This document shows, in pieces, positions 26,111-35,025 of a stretch of DNA of 43,913 bases. The notes beneath the pieces are model-generated. The model did not search any database. It was not told where the DNA came from and saw nothing but the letters and a program-made list of their open reading frames with translations. Made by a program: the position numbers and the translations under genes. This DNA is from DMER64 sp964542305. GTDB lineage: Bacteria > Bacteroidota > Bacteroidia > Bacteroidales > UBA932. The DNA lies in contig CAZITX010000022.1 of NCBI GenBank assembly GCA_964542305.1, positions 1 to 43,913 on the forward strand, written 5' to 3'. Position 1 is the stretch's first letter; each line of letters opens with the position of its first letter.

Positions 26111-27086
26111 GCGATAGTATATAAGCGATATTGACCCAGCGCTTGTTGATTTCACTGTGACGGGAGTAGGCTTCCTGGAACGGCGTGAAGACAGTTTGGT
26201 TGTTGACAACACCTACCATCATCCCGGTTTTGCCTTCCACCAGGGCAACGACGGCATCATGTCCAAGAATGCTGGCCAGCACACGGTCGTTGGCAGTGGG
26301 AGATCCCCCGCGCTGCACATGCCCCAGTGTGGTTACCCTGGTTTCGTAGTTTGGTAGCCTTTCTTTGACTTTGGCGGCCACAACAGACGCACTTCCCTGC
26401 TCCTCCCCCTCGGCAACAATGATGATCCCGGAGGTTTTGTTTTTACGTCGTTCCAGCTCCAGGTATTCGCAGAGCTTACCAATATCGGTCTGGACTTCAG
26501 GAATCATGGTGGCTTCCGCCCCGGTAGAAATGGACGTGTTCAGCGCGATGAACCCGGCATCCCGCCCCATCACTTCCACAAAAAATACCATATTGTGCGA
26601 ATCGGCCGTATCCCTGAGTTTATCAACTGCCTGTACAGCTGTGTTTACCGCAGTATCAAAGCCAATGGTATAATCCGTTCCGTAAATGTCGTTATCTATG
26701 GTTCCCGGAATTCCCATAACGGGGACACCGTATTCTTTTACAAGCAGGTCTGCTCCGCGGAACGAACCGTCTCCCCCGATCACAACCAGGGCGTCAATAC
26801 CTTGTTGCTGCATATTCTTAAAAGCCTGCGAACGGGCTTCCTTTGTTTTAAACTCGGGACAGCGGGAAGATTTCAAAAATGTTCCTCCCACGGAAATTTT
26901 CTGTGCCACGGAATGATTCTGAAGCGGCACAAACAGGTTTTGCAACAAACCGGTGAAACCACGCTGTATACCTATAACATTACATTCATGATACGTCGAT
27001 GTTCTGACAACCGCCCTGATGGCGGCATTCATTCCCGGGGCATCTCCCCCGGAAGTAAGGACTCCTATAGTTTTAATCTTTCTCAT
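26106..27086 (-). CDS. pfkA: ATP-dependent 6-phosphofructokinase
   Basis: Glycolytic enzyme phosphorylating fructose-6-phosphate. The start at 27086 gives MRKIKTIGVLTSGGDAPGMN (326 aa, normal length); the frame continues upstream through dusB but without homology. Motifs: GGDAPGMNAAIRA at the N-terminus, VVIGGDGSFRGA, catalytic PGTID131ND, and MGRDAGFIAL. Gly in GGDGS and Gly in PGTIDND (rather than Lys) indicate the ATP-using rather than the pyrophosphate-using type; this is knowledge of the family applied to visible residues. It is divergent from dusB with 35 bp between starts. Confidence 0.96.
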   Translation of the reverse strand: MRKIKTIGVLTSGGDAPGMNAAIRAVVRTSTYHECNVIGIQRGFTGLLQNLFVPLQNHSVAQKISVGGTFLKSSRCPEFKTKEARSQAFKNMQQQGIDALVVIGGDGSFRGADLLVKEYGVPVMGIPGTIDNDIYGTDYTIGFDTAVNTAVQAVDKLRDTADSHNMVFFVEVMGRDAGFIALNTSISTGAEATMIPEVQTDIGKLCEYLELERRKNKTSGIIIVAEGEEQGSASVVAAKVKERLPNYETRVTTLGHVQRGGSPTANDRVLASILGHDAVVALVEGKTGMMVGVVNNQTVFTPFQEAYSRHSEINKRWVNIAYILSL

Positions 27087-27093
27087 ACGACTG

Positions 27094-27117
27094 CAAAAGT
27101 AGAAAAAATTATCTTTG
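27094..27117. promoter_or_regulatory. Back-to-back -7 boxes for pfkA and dusB
   Basis: Within the 35-bp gap, TACTTTTG (27101-27094, minus strand) fits the -7 consensus for pfkA, and TATCTTTG (27110-27117, plus strand) fits it for dusB. No -33 boxes are clear, and any would fall inside the opposing gene's start. The spacing implies very short leaders and possible mutual interference. Confidence 0.5.
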
Positions 27118-27121
27118 TCGT

Positions 27122-28096
27122 ATGAAAATAGAAGGTATTGACCTGGGCAAAGAGCCTCTTTTCTTAGCTCCCATGGAAGATGTGACTGATGCGTCCTTCC
27201 GCTATATCTGTAAGGAATACGGGGCCGATATGATGTATACGGAATTCGTATCTGCAGACGGGTTGATACGGGATGCATGGAAAAGCCGGGAAAAACTGGT
27301 TTTATCCGATGATGAAAGACCTATAGGTATACAAATCTACGGGCATATTCCTGAAGCCCTGATCCAGGCGGCCCAAATGGCCGAAGAAGCCCGCCCGGAT
27401 GTGATAGACATCAATTTCGGATGTCCCAAGAGCAAAATCGCCAAAAGGGGAGCGGGTAGCGGATGGCTGCGTGATCCTGAAGGCATGGTGGAAATCACCC
27501 GCCGCCTGGTGCAGGCAGTCAAGATTCCCGTTACGGTCAAAACCCGCCTGGGGTGGGACGAAGATTCCATCATCATAGGGGAGCTTGCCGAGGCGTTGCA
27601 AGATGTGGGTATTGCGGCGATTACCATTCACGGCCGAACCCGTGCGCAAATGTACAAGGGCGAGGCCGACTGGGAGCCGATTGGCGCGGTGAAAGCCAAC
27701 CCGCGCATCCGCATTCCCATTATCGGGAACGGGGACATCTGTACCCCGCAGCAGGCCAGGCGTGCTTTCGATCAATACGGGGTAGACGGCATTATGATAG
27801 GTCGTGCGAGTTTTGGACATCCCTGGCTGTTCCGGGAAATCAGGCATTACCTGGAAACCGGGCATGTGCTGGCTCCCATGAGCATAGCCGCCCGCGTGGT
27901 TTTGGCAAAAAGACATCTGGCAAAGTCCCTGGAAGTAAAAGGGGACCGGGTAGGTGTCCTGGAAATGCGCCGTCATTTAAGTTGTTATTTCAAAGGGTTG
28001 CCTGATTTCAAGTCAACCCGTCTCCGATTGGTCACCGAGAACGATCCGCAGGAATTGTTTAAAATACTGGACTATATAAAAGAAAAATGGGGATGA
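27122..28096 (+). CDS. dusB: tRNA-dihydrouridine synthase
   Basis: FMN-dependent enzyme reducing specific uridines in tRNA to dihydrouridine. The TIM-barrel part shows LFLAPMEDVTDASFR, then YTEFVSADGL, then DINFGC101PKSKIAKRGAGSG carrying the catalytic Cys (C101). KTRLGW, ITIHGRTRAQMYKG and IIGNGDICTP follow. It is 324 residues, normal for the DusB group; the symbol reflects the subgroup and not a proven target uridine. Its last 10 bases overlap the start of lpxK. Confidence 0.94.
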   Translation: MKIEGIDLGKEPLFLAPMEDVTDASFRYICKEYGADMMYTEFVSADGLIRDAWKSREKLVLSDDERPIGIQIYGHIPEALIQAAQMAEEARPDVIDINFGCPKSKIAKRGAGSGWLRDPEGMVEITRRLVQAVKIPVTVKTRLGWDEDSIIIGELAEALQDVGIAAITIHGRTRAQMYKGEADWEPIGAVKANPRIRIPIIGNGDICTPQQARRAFDQYGVDGIMIGRASFGHPWLFREIRHYLETGHVLAPMSIAARVVLAKRHLAKSLEVKGDRVGVLEMRRHLSCYFKGLPDFKSTRLRLVTENDPQELFKILDYIKEKWG

Positions 28097-29079
28097 GCAG
28101 TAATTACCTGATGTGGTTTTCACCGTATGCCTGGATATTGGAACTGAGGCATGTCCTTTACGACAAAGGAATTTTCAGATCTTACGCGTTCCCCTTTCAT
28201 ACCATCTGTGTGGGCAACATTACCGTGGGAGGAACAGGAAAAACACCCATGACGGAATACCTGGTGGGCCGTTTTCTGGAAAAGAACGTTACACCGGTCG
28301 TGTTGTCCAGGGGGTACGGTCGTAAAACCATAGGATTTCGTTATGTCAATGTTTCGGATACCTGGGATCAGGCAGGTGACGAACCGCTCCAGATCAAACA
28401 ACACTTTCCGGATGTTCCCGTTGCCGTATGCGAAGACCGGGTAAAGGGGCTTCTGCGGATCAGCAAGGATTTTCCGGGCAATCCTCCTGTGATTTTGGAT
28501 GATGCCTTTCAACACCGAAGGGTGCGTGCCTCTAAAAATGTGCTGCTGGTTGATCATACGCGCCCGGTTTCCGAAGACACCTTGTTGCCGTTTGGACGGC
28601 TTCGGGATGTGCCCCGGGCCCGTAAAAGGGCCGATTGTCTAGTTTACACTCGCTGTCCGCATGTGCCGGATCCCAAATGCCTGCCCAAAGAGACTTCGTG
28701 GAATGTGCCGGAATTTTATACATATATGTCTTACGGAGGTTTGGTCCCGATCAATCATGCCAAAAATGAACCTCAAAAGGGTGCGTCCCTTTTGCTGGTA
28801 ACCGGCATAGCCAATCCCAAACCGCTTGTGGAGTTTTTGGAAACTAATTACAAGATTGAATACCATCTGCGTTTTTCAGATCACCATTGCTTTACGTCTA
28901 AAGACCTTGAAAAGATCCGGGCATTATTGGCCAAAAATCCTTATATGCAAATGATTACTACAGCCAAAGATGCGGTAAGGCTGGTTTCTTCAGGTATCCC
29001 GGGATGGGTCATTCCCGTTCGGATCTCTTTTTTTTCAGAGGAAAGCGCAAACGAATTTTTTCACCTGGTGACAGGGTGA
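28087..29079 (+). CDS. lpxK: Tetraacyldisaccharide 4'-kinase
   Basis: Inner-membrane kinase adding the 4'-phosphate to lipid A precursor. The N-terminal region has a hydrophobic/amphipathic segment, then the P-loop VGG48GTGKT-P54, followed by VVLSRGYGRKT. The late signature VILDDAFQHRRV contains the DDAFQHR motif of the family. It is 330 residues, normal length. The ATG at 28087 is used, though an in-frame ATG at 28093 is equally possible; either overlaps the dusB stop, suggesting coupling. The 3' end overlaps the converging GH95 gene by 71 bp. Confidence 0.95.
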   Translation: MGMSSNYLMWFSPYAWILELRHVLYDKGIFRSYAFPFHTICVGNITVGGTGKTPMTEYLVGRFLEKNVTPVVLSRGYGRKTIGFRYVNVSDTWDQAGDEPLQIKQHFPDVPVAVCEDRVKGLLRISKDFPGNPPVILDDAFQHRRVRASKNVLLVDHTRPVSEDTLLPFGRLRDVPRARKRADCLVYTRCPHVPDPKCLPKETSWNVPEFYTYMSYGGLVPINHAKNEPQKGASLLLVTGIANPKPLVEFLETNYKIEYHLRFSDHHCFTSKDLEKIRALLAKNPYMQMITTAKDAVRLVSSGIPGWVIPVRISFFSEESANEFFHLVTG

Positions 29080-31333
29080 CGCTGACACGTTCCCCATTGG
29101 CTTCCAATTCATACGTGCCGCCTTCGGCAGATTCCAGGATCACTTTTTGTACTTTCCCGTTTTTCCAGCGGCAGGAAACCGTGGCGTTTCCCTGCACCTT
29201 CATACCCCGGAACAATCCTCCTGACCAGGCTTCCGGAATGGCAGGTAAAAGACGGATGGTTCCCTGATGGCTTTGCAGCAGCATTTCGGTGATGCCCGAT
29301 GCACCGCCAAAATTGCCGTCAATCTGGAACGGGGGATGTGCGCAAAACAGGTTGGGATACGTACTTTCCGGGGATAGCAGGTTTTTCAGCAATTTGTACG
29401 CGCGTTCTCCGTTATGAAGCCGTGCCCAAAAGTTGATCTTCCAGGCACGTGACCATCCGGTACCTCCGTCACCACGCCGTTCCAGCGTTTTTTCACAGGC
29501 CCTGGCCAATTCCGGAGTGGTCTCGGGGGAGATTTGTACGCCCGGATGCAACCCGTACAGGTGTGAAACATGGCGGTGGTGCGGCTCTGTTTCCCGGTAA
29601 TCTTCCAGCCATTCCTGCAGGTAGCCTTCCGGACTTACCTGATGTGGGGGCAAATCGTGTAGTGCCTTTTGCAATTGTTCTCGGAAGCCGTTGTCAATCC
29701 CCAGTATTTCTGCTGCCCGGAAAGTGTTGGTAAACAATTCCCTGACCAACTGGTTGTCCATGGTCGATCCCATACATACACTAACAACGGTTTTTCCGTC
29801 GGGCATGTAAAAGGCATTTTCCGGAGATGTGGTAGGAGCTGTCACCAGCCATCCGTGGGAAGGTTCCCGGATCATGGAAGACAGGAAAAATTCACAGGCT
29901 CCTTTCATTACAGGATATATTTCCTGTAGATATTCTTCATTTGGATTGTACATGTAATGCGTCCACAAATGCTGGCAAAGCCAGGCTCCGCCGGTGTTGG
30001 TTGCTCCCCATGAAGGATGTTCACCAGGGGCGGTAAAGTACCAGGGATTGCAGATCACGTGGGCAGTCCACCCCTCGGCTCCGTAAAACGAACGGGCCGT
30101 TCTTTGGCCGGAAGGAACGATGGCCCGGGTAAAATCAATCAGCGGGATATGCAACTCGGCAAGGTTCCCCGGCTCGGCAAGCCAATGGTTCATTTGCAGA
30201 TTGATATTCAGATGGTAATCGCCGTTCCACGGAGTCTGGACGGTATTGGCCCAGAGTCCCTGCAGGTTTGGAGGCAATTGTCCGGGACGCGTAGAGGATA
30301 TCAGCAAATAGCGCCCGTATTGGTAATACAGGGCATCCAGTCCGGGATCGTCTTTTGTGCCGGAAGCGGCAAGCCTTGCATCCGTGGGAATGTCCGGCAA
30401 ATCATTTACCGGGCCGAGTTGGAGGGAGACCCGGTCAAACAACCGTTTGTATGCGCGGACATGGTCCTTGCGCAACCGCCTGTAGCGTTTGTCGAGTGCC
30501 TGTTGCAGGAGGGAGTCGCAGTGCTTTTCCGGATCTTCGGAGATATAATCCGTAGCCGCCGAAAAGATCAGCGTGGCTTTTTTCATGTTGTCCAGAACAA
30601 TGCTGTCGCCGTCAAATACTACCGTTCCTTTTTTTGAACGGACGGCTATTTTGGCAACGTATTGCATCCCGTCAATCCCTTCCGCTCCGCTGTTCATGGT
30701 TCCCCGCATGACCAGCCGGTCGTTTTCAACCGTTGTGGCAAACCGCTCGGGACGGTCAAGCCGAATGACCACGCGTGTCTTTTTCTTTGATTTGATGCGG
30801 ATGACTCCCACATCATCGGCAAAGGATGTGAAGTATTCTCTTTTCTGGTCCTTGAATTCAGTACGGGCCAATGCCTTCCTCAGATTGAGGCTTCTTTTGT
30901 ATGGTCCTTCTTTATATTCAGTTTCTGCGAAATCCAGGTGCAGGTTTCCCAGCACCTGGTAACACCCGAAAGGAACATCCTTGCCGCTTCCATATCCGGA
31001 ACCCACACCCCCGCATACAAAATGTTTGTACATCAATTCCTGCGCCAGGTCATTACGGCCCTCCAGCAAAAGTTGTCTTATTTGCGGCAGGTATTCCCTT
31101 GCCGTAGGGTTGGTAGCATCCTGTACAGATCCTGACCATAAGGAGATTTCGTTCAGGACTATGTTTTCTTGTGATTGATTGCCGTCGGGCATCATGCCCA
31201 ACCTGCCGTTTCCCAATGGCAACGCGGCTTCCCAAATAGAGGCAGGACTGTCGTACCACAGTTGCAGGTCTTTGTCCGACCGGCAACCCGTAAAGGCAAT
31301 AATGGCAAGGATCAGGATCAGGTTACGGTTCAT
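29009..31333 (-). CDS. GH95 family alpha-L-fucosidase (or alpha-L-galactosidase), lipoprotein
   Basis: Exo-glycosidase removing terminal L-fucose, or L-galactose in some members. The N-terminus MNRNLILILAIIAFTGC is a lipoprotein signal. The mature start LQLWYDSPASIWEAALPLGNGRLG is the GH95 hallmark. The catalytic machinery known from Bifidobacterium AfcA (two Asn, one Glu, one Asp) maps to N376 and N378 in LNINLQMN, E505 in TSPEN and D672 in QIDGNFGG. It is 774 residues. It overlaps the end of the GH2 gene by 11 bp, so the two are co-translated. The tail-to-tail overlap with lpxK covers its last 23 codons. Confidence 0.93.
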   Translation of the reverse strand: MNRNLILILAIIAFTGCRSDKDLQLWYDSPASIWEAALPLGNGRLGMMPDGNQSQENIVLNEISLWSGSVQDATNPTAREYLPQIRQLLLEGRNDLAQELMYKHFVCGGVGSGYGSGKDVPFGCYQVLGNLHLDFAETEYKEGPYKRSLNLRKALARTEFKDQKREYFTSFADDVGVIRIKSKKKTRVVIRLDRPERFATTVENDRLVMRGTMNSGAEGIDGMQYVAKIAVRSKKGTVVFDGDSIVLDNMKKATLIFSAATDYISEDPEKHCDSLLQQALDKRYRRLRKDHVRAYKRLFDRVSLQLGPVNDLPDIPTDARLAASGTKDDPGLDALYYQYGRYLLISSTRPGQLPPNLQGLWANTVQTPWNGDYHLNINLQMNHWLAEPGNLAELHIPLIDFTRAIVPSGQRTARSFYGAEGWTAHVICNPWYFTAPGEHPSWGATNTGGAWLCQHLWTHYMYNPNEEYLQEIYPVMKGACEFFLSSMIREPSHGWLVTAPTTSPENAFYMPDGKTVVSVCMGSTMDNQLVRELFTNTFRAAEILGIDNGFREQLQKALHDLPPHQVSPEGYLQEWLEDYRETEPHHRHVSHLYGLHPGVQISPETTPELARACEKTLERRGDGGTGWSRAWKINFWARLHNGERAYKLLKNLLSPESTYPNLFCAHPPFQIDGNFGGASGITEMLLQSHQGTIRLLPAIPEAWSGGLFRGMKVQGNATVSCRWKNGKVQKVILESAEGGTYELEANGERVSVTLSPGEKIRLRFPLKKKRSERE

Positions 31334-34300
31334 AATTAAATCCGGATATGTTCACGATCGGTTTTTCTCCCCTTGTGTCCTGTTCTTTCAATTTCATGAC
31401 AATCTCTTTGGTTTCACCCGGCATAAGGAACACGTAGTTGTCACTATAAAACACCGGTAAAATTCTTTCTTTTGTTTTATTTCCGACTACTTCAAGACAT
31501 ACCATCAGGCATGGGGTGTCCGATTCATTTTCCAGGACAGTAGTCAGTTTCCAGCCTTCTTTGGTTTTCTGCCTTTTGGTTTTTTCTTTCAGGGCTACTT
31601 TGGGAAGTTCCTTTAGTGATTGCAGGTTTCCTTCTTCCAGGCCTCTCCAGTAAAAGTTTTCAGAGACGATTGCTTCATTCTCTGTTAATGTCAGCTTGAT
31701 GAAATGAGCCGGGCTCAATGTTTCCGGGAATTCCAGACGGAAACATTTTACAGTGGCATCTTCCCGGCTGTTTATCAGGGTGTCTTTTTCCCATTGCACG
31801 GTTCCGTCTGAATTGATCAATATGGCTTTTACCACCAGGTTGTTGCGTGAGCCGGCATGAAGATTGACCACTTCAATATCATCATAAACAGGATTCCATT
31901 GAATGTGAAGCGGTTCGGAAGCTTTTTTGCATCCGAAATAGGCTGCCGTGGGATCAAAATAATAATCATAAGTCTGCCAAACGTGTGAAGGCCAGGCAGG
32001 ATGACTCATCCACAACAGCATGCCCCTTCTGAATTCACTTCTGCCTTCAAATATGCCGCGGTATCCGTCGTAATTGATCCATTGTGCATATTCGGTAAAC
32101 TCTTTGGCGTTTTGAGCCGGACCGAATGCTTTTTCCACTATTTCCATAAATGAAGCGGCACCCTGTGCCCCTTCCAGGCAGAAGTCGTGCAATCCCCACA
32201 TGTCGTTATGGGGCCAGAGGGTTTCTTCAGGCATGCTTTGTACAAGGCTTTCGTAATTCATGACATTGGGCATACCGCGCTCACTATGCATACGGTCTTT
32301 GCCGTATAACAAGTAATAATCCCTGACCGGGAGCGCGCGGTATGGACCGCCACCACTAACCACACCTGCTGAAGAATGTGAAATATAATGGATTCCCGGA
32401 TGGAGGCCGGGGATCATTTCACGCAACGCATCATCCAGCGATTTTGGAGGGAACCCTTCGTTACGTCCCACATAAATGGCTATAGACGGATGATTCCTGA
32501 TCCGGCGTACCAAGTCCTCGGCATTCTGCATAAACATCCTTTCATCGTAGGGGTCCGGGCCGTCCCAGGGATTGGCCAGCCAGAAATCCTGCCAGACCAT
32601 AATGCCGTGCCGGTCGCAGGCTTCATAAAACTCATCATCTCCTATCTGTCCTACCCAGTTACGGATCATTGTGAAGTTCATATCTGCATGATAAGCAACG
32701 GCAATATCGTATTCGCGGGAACGGTAATTCAGGTTTGATTCTGAAAATCCCCAGTTTCCTCCCCGGCCTATGAAACGGCGGCCGTTGATGTACAGGGAAA
32801 GTATCCCGTTGTATTCATCAAAATCCATTTGCCTGACACCGGAATAAAAGGACACACTGTCAGATGTTAAGCCGTCCATATGAAATTCTATGGTTACCGG
32901 GTACAGGTGGGGAGCACCGTATCCTTTAGGCCACCATAATTTGGGATTTTCCAATGTGATCTGTGTGGTAACTGTGCGTGTTTCTCCCGGTTCCAGCCCA
33001 ACTTCCATGGTAAAGGGAACATTTCCGTAAGTTCCTTGTAAAGACCCCAGGACAAACTCGTCGCGGTGATTTTTAAGGGTGGCTTCAATGCTTACCTCTG
33101 CGCGCGTTGTATCCGGTAAGGGGAGGAAGGTTTGGATAAAGGGATCTTCCAGGCTCACAGAACCGGTAGTTGTGAGGAATACATCATTCCAGATTCCAAT
33201 ATTTCTTCCTCTTATGGTGGGGATCCAGTCCCATCCTACTGAAGCATGAAATGTGGGATTGTCGGCGCCCAGTATACCACCGTTCTGATCCGGGCTTTGT
33301 GCATTTTGTTCCTTGACTTCACCAAAATGCCTGTTTTTTCTAATTCTGACGGCAAGCACGTTGTCAGCACCGGGAATGATGTATTTGGTAACATCAAATT
33401 TTCCGCGCGTAAATGCACCGCGAATTCTTCCTATTCTCACACCGTTCAGATAAACCGGAGCTTTCCAGTTAATGCCGTCAAAATTCAGGAAAAGCTTTTC
33501 TTTGTTGAAATTTGCTGGAACGAAAAAAGTGGTTCTGTACCAAAAATCCGATTGAAAAAATGATTCGGATACCTGGAGCTGATTGTCTCCGTAATTCGGA
33601 TCCGGGATCGCGCCTGCGTTCATATAGCTGGTAAGCACTGTTCCCGGAACGGTGGCCGTAATCCAGTTGTCACAACCTTTATAATCTTTCCTGGAGATAA
33701 TCTGGCCCGTTTCGGCCACCAGTGAGCTGCGTTGCAATTTCCAGTCACCCCCGTTAAGTGAGAGTTTGTTTGAGGAAGGGCTGTTTCTGTTTGCGGGAGG
33801 GCTGTTTCTGGGTTTCGGAACGGGTTTCACAGATCCGGTCCCAAAAGCTTCCAGTTCAGATAACACATAACGTTCCCCGTTAATGGATTCTTCTGTGCAA
33901 AGTTTCAGGTATCTTATTTTGGCCGGGTTGGGGAGTTTGATGATATCCAGTGGGTCTTCACCTCCCGGAAGGGATGCAATTTGCGTCCAGTTACTCTTGT
34001 CTTCAGAACCTGTAAGTGTCCCTTTAACCGCTTTATTGATCCAGTGCAGGGCAATGCTGTCTATTGAAGACGTGGTGCCAAGGTCTACCATCAGCCATTC
34101 GCTGCCGGTTCCGGCACTCATCCAGGCACTGTGGAAATCTACGGAAGGAGATATTGAAACAATTTTGTCGTTGTAGTAAAAGTCCCAATCGGCAAAAGTC
34201 CATTCTTCTGCCCCGGGGACGTGAAATTCAATTTTGTAATATTTATATTGAACCGGCTGTTTGAAATCATAAGATTGCTCAATGATGCGTTCCGGTCTGG

Positions 34301-34937
34301 GAGGTGAAAAAGAAAACTGAAAAGAAGGCTGAGGCCCTTCAGGCGCAGGAGGGTTGGGTATCCCTGCCCATTGTGCATTAGGGTTGGGTCGTTCGGTGCC
34401 CGGGAATCCATAGCCTTGTTCGCTTTTTATCAAATCCCAGTTTTCCCCGTCGCAGGAACCGTAACAAAAGACCCGGTAACGGGATCTTTTTTCGGGTTCA
34501 TAGATCAGTAATCCCTTCATGTCCATACGCGTGAATTCAGGAATCCGGCCTTGCAGTTCCAGCATGATAAATATATCCTCTCCCGTTATCTGATATACCG
34601 AATTCACTTTAAAATCGAATAACCATCCTTTTTCCCGCTTTTTCAGATCGCCGTTTTGAGTGGAAACATTGATGTAAGAAGGGCTGTATGTGTCAATGAT
34701 TCCGTCTGTGGCCAGTTGCCCGGTAAGGTTGTAGTCGAAAGCAGAAGAATGATACGTCATGCGGTTCCGGGCCACATTGCCGTATAGGTTGTTGTCTGTT
34801 ACCAATTCGGGTGAAAAACCCTGTGAAGGGTCTCCCGGATAGATACCTACGCCTTTTGTATAAGACACGGGAGCTTGACATCCCGTCGCAAAAAATGCCA
34901 ATAAGCCTAAACCAGCTGTAAGACAATATTTATTCAT
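31323..34937 (-). CDS. GH2-family exo-glycosidase with N-terminal discoidin-like module, lipoprotein
   Basis: Large glycoside hydrolase, 1204 residues. The lipoprotein signal ends LAFFATGC. About residues 30-375 are an insert-rich region ending in a discoidin/F5-8C-like module (DFHSAWMSAGTGSEWLMVDL ... IRYLKLCTEE), then a Pro/Asn/Ser linker. The GH2 part starts near residue 395: sugar-binding domain, immunoglobulin-like domain, then barrel. The acid/base is N826-E827 in YVGRNEGFPP; the nucleophile is E886 in HSERGMPN. It resembles the mannosidase / exo-glucosaminidase branch of GH2 more than beta-galactosidases; the substrate is inferred only loosely. It is the first gene of an operon with GH95. 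Confidence 0.88.
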   Translation of the reverse strand: MNKYCLTAGLGLLAFFATGCQAPVSYTKGVGIYPGDPSQGFSPELVTDNNLYGNVARNRMTYHSSAFDYNLTGQLATDGIIDTYSPSYINVSTQNGDLKKREKGWLFDFKVNSVYQITGEDIFIMLELQGRIPEFTRMDMKGLLIYEPEKRSRYRVFCYGSCDGENWDLIKSEQGYGFPGTERPNPNAQWAGIPNPPAPEGPQPSFQFSFSPPRPERIIEQSYDFKQPVQYKYYKIEFHVPGAEEWTFADWDFYYNDKIVSISPSVDFHSAWMSAGTGSEWLMVDLGTTSSIDSIALHWINKAVKGTLTGSEDKSNWTQIASLPGGEDPLDIIKLPNPAKIRYLKLCTEESINGERYVLSELEAFGTGSVKPVPKPRNSPPANRNSPSSNKLSLNGGDWKLQRSSLVAETGQIISRKDYKGCDNWITATVPGTVLTSYMNAGAIPDPNYGDNQLQVSESFFQSDFWYRTTFFVPANFNKEKLFLNFDGINWKAPVYLNGVRIGRIRGAFTRGKFDVTKYIIPGADNVLAVRIRKNRHFGEVKEQNAQSPDQNGGILGADNPTFHASVGWDWIPTIRGRNIGIWNDVFLTTTGSVSLEDPFIQTFLPLPDTTRAEVSIEATLKNHRDEFVLGSLQGTYGNVPFTMEVGLEPGETRTVTTQITLENPKLWWPKGYGAPHLYPVTIEFHMDGLTSDSVSFYSGVRQMDFDEYNGILSLYINGRRFIGRGGNWGFSESNLNYRSREYDIAVAYHADMNFTMIRNWVGQIGDDEFYEACDRHGIMVWQDFWLANPWDGPDPYDERMFMQNAEDLVRRIRNHPSIAIYVGRNEGFPPKSLDDALREMIPGLHPGIHYISHSSAGVVSGGGPYRALPVRDYYLLYGKDRMHSERGMPNVMNYESLVQSMPEETLWPHNDMWGLHDFCLEGAQGAASFMEIVEKAFGPAQNAKEFTEYAQWINYDGYRGIFEGRSEFRRGMLLWMSHPAWPSHVWQTYDYYFDPTAAYFGCKKASEPLHIQWNPVYDDIEVVNLHAGSRNNLVVKAILINSDGTVQWEKDTLINSREDATVKCFRLEFPETLSPAHFIKLTLTENEAIVSENFYWRGLEEGNLQSLKELPKVALKEKTKRQKTKEGWKLTTVLENESDTPCLMVCLEVVGNKTKERILPVFYSDNYVFLMPGETKEIVMKLKEQDTRGEKPIVNISGFNYEP
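33778..33819. repeat. 21-bp tandem duplication in the GH2 linker
   Basis: Two 21-bp units (33778-33798 and 33799-33819, both beginning GGGCTGTTTCTG) match at 17 of 21 positions and encode the Asn-Ser-Pro linker between the discoidin-like and GH2 parts. Confidence 0.75.
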
Positions 34938-34956
34938 GATTAAAACAATATTTTCG

Positions 34957-34987
34957 TAAAGTTACTTGAAAAATGAAAAAAGGCAAA
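34957..34987 (-). promoter_or_regulatory. Promoter of the GH2-GH95 operon
   Basis: On the minus strand TTTG (34987-34984), 19-nt spacer, TAACTTTA (34964-34957), one mismatch from the -7 consensus. The predicted start lies about 15 nt before the ATG at 34937. The remaining 88-bp divergent gap must also hold the GH92 promoter, for which no clean box is visible. Confidence 0.6.
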
Positions 34988-35025
34988 CTTGAAGGAATTC
35001 ATTATCTTGTTAAAAATTTGTAAGT

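Noticed and set aside
26106..27086. Pyrophosphate-dependent phosphofructokinase
   Set aside because: Gly in GGDGS and in PGTIDND is the ATP-type pattern; PPi enzymes usually have other residues, including Lys before TIDND.
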